A DNA stretch of 64,000 bases, taken from positions 1 to 64,000 of the forward strand of contig JAFGLV010000021.1 in the NCBI GenBank assembly GCA_016927855.1, written 5' to 3'. The notes under the pieces are model-generated. The model searched no databases. It worked only from the letters and a program-made list of their open reading frames with translations, and was not told where the DNA came from. This DNA comes from Sedimentisphaerales bacterium. Lineage in GTDB: Bacteria > Planctomycetota > Phycisphaerae > Sedimentisphaerales > Anaerobacaceae. Made by a program: the position numbers and the translations under genes. This document shows positions 45,248-53,042 of the stretch, one piece after another (positions within the stretch are counted from its first letter, which is position 1; every line of letters starts with the position of its first letter).

Positions 45248-46735
45248 TCACTCGCCGGCCGCTTCATCCATCTTCCCTTCCAGCTCGCTGAGCCCAAATC
45301 CCTCCGCCACCACATTGTGCATCTTGTCCGTCAAGATCAGCCAAGGCAGCGACTTAACGCCCCACGTGTGGGCCAGCGCGGGCATATCGGCTCGGTTGGT
45401 CCCCACCGGGGGTTGAATCTGTTTCTGCTCGAGCCAGGACGTCAGTGTCTCCGCAACGGCAGGCTCGGCGTGGACCAGGACGATGTCCACGTTCCTCTCC
45501 GCCAAGGTCCGGGCCCTCGCGTTCAGAGTCTGCACACAGATGCGGCTCGGCCTTTGGTTGACGCTCCAGAAACACACGAGCAGCCTCTTGCCTTGGACCA
45601 ACTCAGCGTCAAGCCCGACGCCGAATGCCTCCAGTGACGGCAAGGTCTTGCCCACGAGCGAGGGTGGCCCCAGGTGCTCGGGGTCCACCTCATAACCATA
45701 GCTGTCCACCACCTTTCCGTCCTTCCAGGTCAATGGCTGTCCGCCCCCTGGGACAAGCGCCATCGTTCCATCCGGCACATCCGGCTTGAAGGCATCGCTG
45801 GCTGTGAAATCCGGGTCACAGTCCATTTCCAGCGTCTTGAGAGACGCCTGGGTCCAGGTCTTGCCGGCTTCATCCTCAAGGACATCCTCATACTGACACG
45901 CCATCGGCACCCACACGCCGTCACGCTCTTCATACGTCGCCGAGGTGAGGGTGAACGTATACGAAACCAACTCCGGGAGCGACCTTACAGTGACACCGGC
46001 GGGCAATCTGGCGGCAGCAAGAGTCTGCGAACGATATTTGTTTAGCGGCTTGCCATTGTAGAGGTCGTCGTCGGTCTTGCGGACTTGGGCCCGCACGATG
46101 TGGTATCCCCGCGTCGGATCGATCCACACGTTGTAGCGGCCGCTGGACGTCTCGGCATCGATGACGTAGCACAGGGCGCCGCCGGTCTCTTCCTTGGCCT
46201 GTCGGAGTGTCAGCGTCTGCGCCGTGGACAGGGTCGTGTCAAAGGCCTCTCTATCGCCTCCGAAGACGCCCAGCAGAGGCATCCCGCAGAAGTACCCTTC
46301 TGTGTTGCGATCGGCCTTCACGTCGACGCGAACATAGCCGGGTTGAGCACGATCAGAAAAACGAACTGATGGCTCTATGAGGTAGTACCGCCGGCCATCC
46401 CAAAGGCGGCGCATATCCGCTCTTCCACGAGGCGTCATCTCCACATCCGGACGCTCAAGTTTGGCATGGCGCCATACCAACAGGTCAAACCGCTTCCCGT
46501 CGGCGCGGAATTCATTTGTCGCGCCGGAGAATGTCGCAGCCGCTTCACTCGGTTGCCGCCCTTGTGATCGCACTTCAACCCGCCAGACCATCCGCTCAAA
46601 CGCCTTCTGGCCGGCACGCCAGCGGTCAAGTACGTCCTGAGGTGTCTGCTCTGCAGAACGGATAGTCGAACACAGCGTGCCGACGGTACAGACAATCAGG
46701 ACCGTCCAATCCAACCGCCTCTGCTTGACGTTCAT
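45248..46735 (-). CDS. Array locus 8: LolA-like domain with QRPS Trx-like domain
   Basis: The 495-residue product has a signal peptide (about 1-28), then a LolA-like domain (about 30-310): VLDRWRAGQKAFERMVWRVE, LWDGRRYYLIEPSVRFSD, YNVWIDPTRGYHIVRAQVRK and YEERDGVWVPMACQYEDVLE. It is only distantly similar to loci 16 and 17. The C-terminal motif is CFWSVNQRPSRICV, with Ser in place of the usual Asp, and KSLPWLILTDKMH follows. It starts 13 bp after locus 7. Confidence 0.88.
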   Translation of the reverse strand: MNVKQRRLDWTVLIVCTVGTLCSTIRSAEQTPQDVLDRWRAGQKAFERMVWRVEVRSQGRQPSEAAATFSGATNEFRADGKRFDLLVWRHAKLERPDVEMTPRGRADMRRLWDGRRYYLIEPSVRFSDRAQPGYVRVDVKADRNTEGYFCGMPLLGVFGGDREAFDTTLSTAQTLTLRQAKEETGGALCYVIDAETSSGRYNVWIDPTRGYHIVRAQVRKTDDDLYNGKPLNKYRSQTLAAARLPAGVTVRSLPELVSYTFTLTSATYEERDGVWVPMACQYEDVLEDEAGKTWTQASLKTLEMDCDPDFTASDAFKPDVPDGTMALVPGGGQPLTWKDGKVVDSYGYEVDPEHLGPPSLVGKTLPSLEAFGVGLDAELVQGKRLLVCFWSVNQRPSRICVQTLNARARTLAERNVDIVLVHAEPAVAETLTSWLEQKQIQPPVGTNRADMPALAHTWGVKSLPWLILTDKMHNVVAEGFGLSELEGKMDEAAGE

Positions 46736-46748
46736 TGCTCCTCTCCTG

Positions 46749-48308
46749 CTATTGTGCGAGCTGATCTTCGAGATCCGCCACGGCGAAACCTTCGGCGGTC
46801 ACAATATGCTCTTCGTTCGTCAGGATCAGCCACGGCAATGACTCGATGCCCCACTTGACGCGCGTCTGCTTCTCGTCGGCTTCGATCATCCCGATGCGGA
46901 CGCGGATGCCGTTCTCCTCGATCCACTCATCGAGTGTCCCACGTTCGATCCTCGACGCCTGGACAGCCACGATAGCAGCGTTTTCGTCGCTCAGTTCGTT
47001 CAGTTGCAGGAGGCAGTTCCGCGACGGTCGCTGCTGGAAGTCGAAGAAGCACAGCAGGACCCGCTTTCGGTCAAGGGCATCGCGGTCGAGTCGGAGACCG
47101 AATTCTTCCAGGTTGCCGAGCGGTTGGTACAGGAGGGACTGCCTGGGCGGCTCCCTCAGGGCTCGGAGCCTGGCCTGGAATCGCTGGCGGTCCTGTGCTG
47201 TCACGATCAGCTCACGGCGTTCGATCGTCCTGGTCGCGTCGGGACGAATCTCCCAGGGAGCTTCGAAATACTGCCCGGATTTCGAGGTGGTGACGAAACC
47301 TCCCTCGGCATTCGGCTCTTCGATGCTGGCGTAGTCCACCCAGTACGTCCCGGCGGGAAGAGGCATGGTCCCGTCGAAGGTAAGGAGCTTGATCGGACCG
47401 AGCTCGCCGACCAGCTTCACATAGGCTCTGTCGGCCGGCATGCGAAGGTGGCCCATCGGCACGTCGAGCGCGCGAACCGTTACGGTCCGGCCGTCAGGGG
47501 AGCAATCGATGCGGTATGCCTTGCCCTTGAAAACCGTGCAGCCGCCGATGAATTCCATCTCAAATCTATCGATCTGGCCGCTGCCGTCGGCGTCCCATCC
47601 GATCAGATCGTAATCCTGCTCGCGCCGGCCCAGCGTGCCGATCCATTGGAGGTCCGTATGGCCGGCGCTGTAGCGACCGTCGCAGTTGTAGTCGATCAAT
47701 ACCGCTTCCAGTTCCTCGTCGCCCAGCTTGATCCGGCCGGACAGGTAACAGTGCGAATTCAGATACAGCTCGCCAGGGTTGGAGGCGCCGAGCATGTGAT
47801 ACCAGGAAAAGACCCGATGCACGCGCGGCCTGTCCTGTCCAACCAGAGGCAATTCGACCGGACCGTAGTAGCAGTCTGTGACCTCGGGGCCCATCGTGCT
47901 GCTGCGGTTTTCTCCCTTGAGAATCTCGTCCTCTTCGATCCGACCGTCGCGATTCAGATCGATGAAAAACTCATCGAAGCCTACGAGTTCTGCGGAGGAT
48001 TTCCTCAGGCCGCAGAAGAACGTCGTCCGCACCGAATCTGAAAACCCGGCCCGCCCATATTCGACGCTCGCGCCGGACAAACCCTCCAACCCCTCGGGGA
48101 CTCTCGGCTCGGTCTCGATGTGATGGACCCGGAAGCAGCCCGGCGCGACGGGAATGCCCTGCTGTTTGTCGGCCCCGCCGGGATGCCAGGTCATACCGAA
48201 CGTGCCGACGACGCGCCCTGGTACCGAACTCGATGCTTGCTCCTCGCTGCGTGCCGGACTGTATGGCATCCATACCAGAAGCAAAACGACTGAGAGGTAC
48301 TTCCTCAT
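46749..48308 (-). CDS. Array locus 7: exported EF-hand-type protein with QRPS Trx-like domain
   Basis: The product is 519 residues from the ATG at 48308 (MRKYLSVVLLLVWM), where the signal peptide starts and GGAG lies nine bases upstream. The N-terminal region has no CarboxypepD_reg repeats. It holds two 12-residue loops that fit the EF-hand consensus, DLNRDGRIEEDE and DADGSGQIDRFE, plus a partial one, DYNCDGRYSAG, so calcium binding is likely. A beta-rich region with YWVDYASIEEPNAEGGFVTT follows. The C-terminal domain has CFFDFQQRPSRNCL and ESLPWLILTNEEH. It begins four bases after the locus 6 stop. Confidence 0.9.
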   Translation of the reverse strand: MRKYLSVVLLLVWMPYSPARSEEQASSSVPGRVVGTFGMTWHPGGADKQQGIPVAPGCFRVHHIETEPRVPEGLEGLSGASVEYGRAGFSDSVRTTFFCGLRKSSAELVGFDEFFIDLNRDGRIEEDEILKGENRSSTMGPEVTDCYYGPVELPLVGQDRPRVHRVFSWYHMLGASNPGELYLNSHCYLSGRIKLGDEELEAVLIDYNCDGRYSAGHTDLQWIGTLGRREQDYDLIGWDADGSGQIDRFEMEFIGGCTVFKGKAYRIDCSPDGRTVTVRALDVPMGHLRMPADRAYVKLVGELGPIKLLTFDGTMPLPAGTYWVDYASIEEPNAEGGFVTTSKSGQYFEAPWEIRPDATRTIERRELIVTAQDRQRFQARLRALREPPRQSLLYQPLGNLEEFGLRLDRDALDRKRVLLCFFDFQQRPSRNCLLQLNELSDENAAIVAVQASRIERGTLDEWIEENGIRVRIGMIEADEKQTRVKWGIESLPWLILTNEEHIVTAEGFAVADLEDQLAQ

Positions 48309-48312
48309 CCTA

Positions 48313-50607
48313 TCAGTCTCCGTCTCTGGACAACCGCGCAACTTCTTCATCGAGCGCATCAAGGCCGAACCCCTCCGCACGGACGATATGCTGCGCGTCC
48401 GTCAGGATCAGCCAAGGTAGCGACTTGGCACCCCAGGCGAGACGAGTCGCATCGAGGCTGTCAGAGATCGTGCCTACGGGAAAGGCGATGCTGTTCTGCT
48501 CGATCCACTCGTCAAGCGCCTGGCGGCCCACCTCGGTGGCCTGCACTGCGATGACGGCGACATTCTTGCGGCTCAGCGCTTCGGACCGACATGCCAACTC
48601 CTGCATGGTATTGCGCGACGGTCGCTGCTGCATGTCGAAGAAGCAAAGCAAGATTGCCTTGCCCTCGTTCTCGTCGGCAGAGAAGTCGATCCTGATGTTC
48701 TCGAAGTCGAGCAGCTTGCGGCCGACCTGCAATCGAGGCATCCTCGGCTGGGGCGGTTTTGCGATTTGACGTTGAATCCGCGCATCGCTTGGCAGTGCAC
48801 CTTGCAGGCGCAGTACCGCGTCGGGATCGACCTTGTGCGCGGAGAGGATGCGCACGGTTCTCAGCCCCTTGAGACCTTCGAGGTGGCGCAGGCCGCGCCC
48901 TTGGAAGTCGCCGCTGATAGTCAGGTAGTTCAGCCTGCTCATGGAGGCAAGGTATTGCAGTCCGTCGTCGGTCAGGTTGGCGTTGTGTACTTCAAGTCGA
49001 TTGAGGCCGGTCAGATGCTGCAAATGGGCTAAGCCGGTGTCGGTCAGCGTCCCCTGATTGGCGATCTCCAGCCACCGAAGGTCCTGAAGCGCCGCCAGGC
49101 AGGCAAGGTCTTCATCGCGAAACACGGGCACGCGCAGGCGTCGGAGCCCGGTCAACGTACCGATCCGCAGAATGGAATCGTCGGCCGCAATCTCTCGCGC
49201 ATACCCGCCGGTGATATCCAACTCGGCCAGGTTGGACAACGCCGCGAGGTGGTTAACGCCGTAGGTCGTAACCTTGGGCGCCCATACCTCCAGCCTAGTC
49301 AGCTCGCTGAGCCCACGCAATCGGGCCAGTCCCTCGTTCGTTATCTGCTGTCCACTGAAAAGGGTCAGGTCCCTGAGGCTGGTCAGTTGGCCGATCACGG
49401 CCAGAGCGTCCTCAGTGAAGCCTCGGCTGCCTACGCTGAGCTGCTCGAGATGCTCCAATGCGGTCAGATGGATCAGCCCTGAGGCGGTGAAACGGTGACA
49501 ATTGGGAACGACCAGGCTCCGCAGGCCGCGCAGTCGGCACAACTGCTCCAAGCCCTCGTCCGTGAAATTGCCATGGCGCAGCTCCAGTGATTCCAGAGAC
49601 TCGATCTGCGCCAGATGGGCGAGGCCCGTGTCGCCCAGGTCGTCTCCCATTTGCTGGAAGTCGGGTTGGAGCAACAGCCTGCGCAGTGACCACAGCGATT
49701 CGAGCGACGCGACGTGCCGGTCGTCGAGGACGGCGTTCCGAACGGCCAGGTCTTCGATCTGAGTCAATTGCGCCAGCGCCGCTACCCACTCCGGCGAGAC
49801 CGGCGGATCGACGAACTCCAGCCTCTTGAGAGAGGTCAGACCCTTCAGATGCATCAGTCCCGCCTGGCTGTACCCGCCGCCGGAGAGCAGCAGGTAGTGG
49901 AGCCTTGGCAGCTTTGCGAAGACGGCCAGGCTGTCATCGTGCGCGCTGGCTTGGTCGGGAAACAGCTCTTCCAGCAAAGTCAGCTTGGCCAAGTGCGCTG
50001 GGCCGGTGGGCGTGACCTTCGGACCGTAGAACCGCAGACCTCTGAGCGACGCGACTTCCGCAATGTGCGCCAGACCAGCGTCGCCGAGAAAGTCAGACAC
50101 AACCGACAGCCGCTCCAGTGACGCCAAGCTCGTTAGCGACTTGAGACCCTCATCGCTGATGCCAGCGTGCTCGAGGACCAGTGTCCTAAGCCCGCCCAGT
50201 CCACAAATATGCGGCACGCACCGGTCGTCCGGCGTGACGCTACGGTAGCTGGTGCGTCGAATGACCAGCGCATCGAGGTCATCGTCACGCAACTGAGCCA
50301 GCGGCGCGAGGTCCTTCCAGCCGTCCGGACCGACCGCCAGCGCCAACGGCTGGCCCGCCGGTACGCGAATGTCCCCCGTTGCCTCGCCCAGGTATCGCCA
50401 ACCCATGAGCTGACCCCACCACCACGAAACCGAGGCATCGGCGGCGTCGGCCTCCCGAACGAAAAGCTCACCGAGCGAGCGGTCGTTCGGAAAGTGCAAT
50501 ACCTTCGTTTCCGTCCCTGCCGGCGCGGAGGCCCCGAGAACCGTCACGACGGCCGTGACAATTGCGACGAACGCAAGTCCTCTGCGTCTCTCGGCACCCT
50601 CGCTCAT
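48313..50607 (-). CDS. Array locus 6: leucine-rich-repeat protein with QRPS Trx-like domain
   Basis: The 764-residue product has an N-terminal hydrophobic segment (LAFVAIVTAVVTVLGASAPA) that could be a signal peptide or anchor. About fifteen leucine-rich repeats occupy residues 130-600, of the type LRTLVLEHAGISDEGLKSL, LESLELRHGNFTDEGLEQL and LNRLEVHNANLTDDGLQYL. The family C-terminus follows: CFFDMQQRPSRNTM and KSLPWLILTDAQH. LRR arcs usually bind proteins. Joining them to the same tail as the beta-sandwich members shows that the tail is a transferable unit. Start and end overlap or abut neighbours (4-nt ATGA overlap with locus 5). Confidence 0.92.
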   Translation of the reverse strand: MSEGAERRRGLAFVAIVTAVVTVLGASAPAGTETKVLHFPNDRSLGELFVREADAADASVSWWWGQLMGWRYLGEATGDIRVPAGQPLALAVGPDGWKDLAPLAQLRDDDLDALVIRRTSYRSVTPDDRCVPHICGLGGLRTLVLEHAGISDEGLKSLTSLASLERLSVVSDFLGDAGLAHIAEVASLRGLRFYGPKVTPTGPAHLAKLTLLEELFPDQASAHDDSLAVFAKLPRLHYLLLSGGGYSQAGLMHLKGLTSLKRLEFVDPPVSPEWVAALAQLTQIEDLAVRNAVLDDRHVASLESLWSLRRLLLQPDFQQMGDDLGDTGLAHLAQIESLESLELRHGNFTDEGLEQLCRLRGLRSLVVPNCHRFTASGLIHLTALEHLEQLSVGSRGFTEDALAVIGQLTSLRDLTLFSGQQITNEGLARLRGLSELTRLEVWAPKVTTYGVNHLAALSNLAELDITGGYAREIAADDSILRIGTLTGLRRLRVPVFRDEDLACLAALQDLRWLEIANQGTLTDTGLAHLQHLTGLNRLEVHNANLTDDGLQYLASMSRLNYLTISGDFQGRGLRHLEGLKGLRTVRILSAHKVDPDAVLRLQGALPSDARIQRQIAKPPQPRMPRLQVGRKLLDFENIRIDFSADENEGKAILLCFFDMQQRPSRNTMQELACRSEALSRKNVAVIAVQATEVGRQALDEWIEQNSIAFPVGTISDSLDATRLAWGAKSLPWLILTDAQHIVRAEGFGLDALDEEVARLSRDGD

Positions 50608-53042
50608 CGCGACTCCTTTCCTGTCATGGCCTCGATCTTGTCGTCAAGCTCGCTGAGAGGGAATCCTTCCGCACGGACGACACGTTCACGATCCGCCAGG
50701 ATCAGCCAAGGCAAGGACTTGACGCCCCAGGCGAGGCGGGTTGCGTTCACGTCACGACGAATGCGCTCGATAGGAAGGGTGACCTCGCTCTGCTCGATCC
50801 AGCCGGCCAGCGCGTCGTCTTCAACTTCTGAGGTTTGTACGGCCATCACAACGACGTCTTTCTGCTTCAGCGCGTCCGCTTGTCTGGCGAGTTGCAGAAA
50901 CGCGGCCCGCGAAGGACGCTGCTGGAAGTCGAAGAAGCACAAGAGGATCGCCCGGTCGCGCAGGTCTGTCCGTGACAAGTCCAGGCCAATCTCGTTGCCA
51001 TCGGGCAGCGGCTTTCCCTCCAGGGATGCGTAGTCCGTGTGCACGCGCTCCTGGCCCAGGATGATCGTCACGTCCTGGTCGCCGCCTTCGGCGCGCAGGT
51101 GGCCGGCGCCGCCGGGCCAATTGTCGTAGCTGGCCTGGATTCGCAGCGGTCCTTGGCAGACGCGTCTGACGACAAACCGTCCGGCGCTGTCGGTCGCGGT
51201 GGATCGAGATGGCTGGTCCGTGCCGCGTGCATGGATCGGCACGCCGGCAACGGGGCTGCCGTTAGCATCGACCACGATGCCCGAGACCGACCGATCAGCC
51301 GGCGGCAGTACGACCGGCTCGATCTGGGCACGCCGGTCAGGCTGCGGCGTGACGGAGATTCTCCGGTACCGCCAGCCGCCGAATCCGGAGGCATCGACCG
51401 AGAGCCGGTAGTTGAAACCCTCCTGCTCCGGCGCGACTGCGCTAACCTCAAAGCGCCCTTGAGAGTCGGTCGTGACGTCCGGTGCATAAGGCATCAGAGC
51501 ACCCGGCGTGTTCAGGTAGAGCGCCACGCGTGCGGCGGGGATCCCCTTGCCGTTGGGGTCGGTCACCGTCCCGCAGACCGACAAGGCAGGATTCAGCACC
51601 ATTCGTGGCGACGGTCCAAGGTCGGCGGGATTGACCACGGCCGCGAGGTTCCGCTCTGGGTGACGAGCCACCCAGACAACGGCACGATCGTCGGAAGGAC
51701 GCCGCGCCTCGAACCTGCCGGCTTGATCTGTCGGTGCTAGGGCACCGCCGATTTCGGCACCGCCGACGGGCTGGCCCGCCTCGTCGAGCGCCACACCTGA
51801 AACGCGAGCGTAACGATCCAGAACAATCTCGGCTCTGACCGTCTGTCCCTGGGCAACCATGACCTGGCTGTCGTAGAACATCGGCGAGTAGCTGTCCGTA
51901 CGCGTGCTCAAAGCGCACTCGCCCAGAGGCGCCTGGATGCGTAGCAAGCCATTAGCGTCGGTACGGGCAGACGTGTAGAAGTCGGATGATTCGTTTTGGA
52001 CCGCCTGCCAGAACTGAACCGGCAGTCCGGCAATCGGCTCGCCCGTTTCCTGTTCCTGCGCGACGATTTCGATCGTGCCACCTCTGCGAAGCTCTGCGGT
52101 CACTTTCGTGGGCTCCGCGCCGGCGCGCACGTCGAATGTCACGCGCCTGTCGACCAGCCCTGTCTCCGGCGGCGCCGAAACCTTGACATAGCGCTCGCCC
52201 GGTGGGACACCTTTGAACGCAAAACGCCCATCTTGTCCCGAGGTGGTCACGACGGGAGTGAATGGATTCTTGTCGTGATCGATGCTCTTGGGGTGGAGCA
52301 GCACACGCGCTCCGGCGATCGACGCGCCGCTGTCAGCGTCGATGACCTGTCCTTGCAGTGGGACTTCTCGTGGCAGGACCAGGCGGATATCGGTGCGGCC
52401 GACCTCGAAACCACACGCAGACATCCTCTGGGTGGTGAACTGATAGACCTGAGCCCAGCCAGGCGCCTCGACCCAGAAATCCGTGCTGACGTCAGCGGAG
52501 AAACGGTCGAAGCGGAACGCTCCTTGCTCATTCGTCTGCGTAGTCAACCACGATTGCGGCGCCAGGACCGGCGTCTGGTCGAGCCGCTCCAGGTAGCTGC
52601 TCTTGGGCGCAGCGCGCACCGTCGCTCCCGCCACAGGCCGGTCCTCGCTGTCCAACAACACGCCTGCCAGCACAGACGGCTGCTCCAGGACGATCACGTT
52701 ATCGTACGGTCGGCCCAGCCCGTCCCAGCCCAGCGCGTACCCATCCTTGCGAGCCACGATCAAATACATGCCGATCGCGCTGAAGGTCACATCCGCCGTA
52801 AGAACGAATCGCCCCTCGTTGTCGGTCCGCCTGATCTCGTCGCGCAGCACACCGGTGTCGTCGGTCGACGCGTAGTCGTAGACCCGCTCAAAAACCGCGA
52901 CCTCAGCGTCTGCAACCGGCCGGGCCTGGCAATTGACCACCCTGCCGGTGATCGTACGGACTTCACCCCACGTCACGAGGCTTGGCGTCAGAACGATCAA
53001 AAACACGATCGCCAGGATTCGTATCCGCGTGGTCGACTTCAT
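50604..53042 (-). CDS. Array locus 5: type II subclass CarboxypepD_reg protein with QRPS Trx-like domain
   Basis: The product is 812 residues. The signal peptide (about 1-25) leads into ITGRVVNCQARPVADAEVAV, VARKDGYALGWDGLGRPYDN, APQSWLTTQTNEQGAFRFDR, GFEVGRTDIRLVLPREVPLQ and FWQAVQNESSDFYTSARTDA, in nearly the same order and wording as locus 3. The C-terminal motif is CFFDFQQRPSRAAF, then KSLPWLILADRER. GGAGAGAG sits just before the ATG, and both ends overlap neighbours by four bases. Loci 3 and 5 are the closest pair among the beta-sandwich members, although locus 4 lies between them. Confidence 0.92.
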   Translation of the reverse strand: MKSTTRIRILAIVFLIVLTPSLVTWGEVRTITGRVVNCQARPVADAEVAVFERVYDYASTDDTGVLRDEIRRTDNEGRFVLTADVTFSAIGMYLIVARKDGYALGWDGLGRPYDNVIVLEQPSVLAGVLLDSEDRPVAGATVRAAPKSSYLERLDQTPVLAPQSWLTTQTNEQGAFRFDRFSADVSTDFWVEAPGWAQVYQFTTQRMSACGFEVGRTDIRLVLPREVPLQGQVIDADSGASIAGARVLLHPKSIDHDKNPFTPVVTTSGQDGRFAFKGVPPGERYVKVSAPPETGLVDRRVTFDVRAGAEPTKVTAELRRGGTIEIVAQEQETGEPIAGLPVQFWQAVQNESSDFYTSARTDANGLLRIQAPLGECALSTRTDSYSPMFYDSQVMVAQGQTVRAEIVLDRYARVSGVALDEAGQPVGGAEIGGALAPTDQAGRFEARRPSDDRAVVWVARHPERNLAAVVNPADLGPSPRMVLNPALSVCGTVTDPNGKGIPAARVALYLNTPGALMPYAPDVTTDSQGRFEVSAVAPEQEGFNYRLSVDASGFGGWRYRRISVTPQPDRRAQIEPVVLPPADRSVSGIVVDANGSPVAGVPIHARGTDQPSRSTATDSAGRFVVRRVCQGPLRIQASYDNWPGGAGHLRAEGGDQDVTIILGQERVHTDYASLEGKPLPDGNEIGLDLSRTDLRDRAILLCFFDFQQRPSRAAFLQLARQADALKQKDVVVMAVQTSEVEDDALAGWIEQSEVTLPIERIRRDVNATRLAWGVKSLPWLILADRERVVRAEGFPLSELDDKIEAMTGKESR

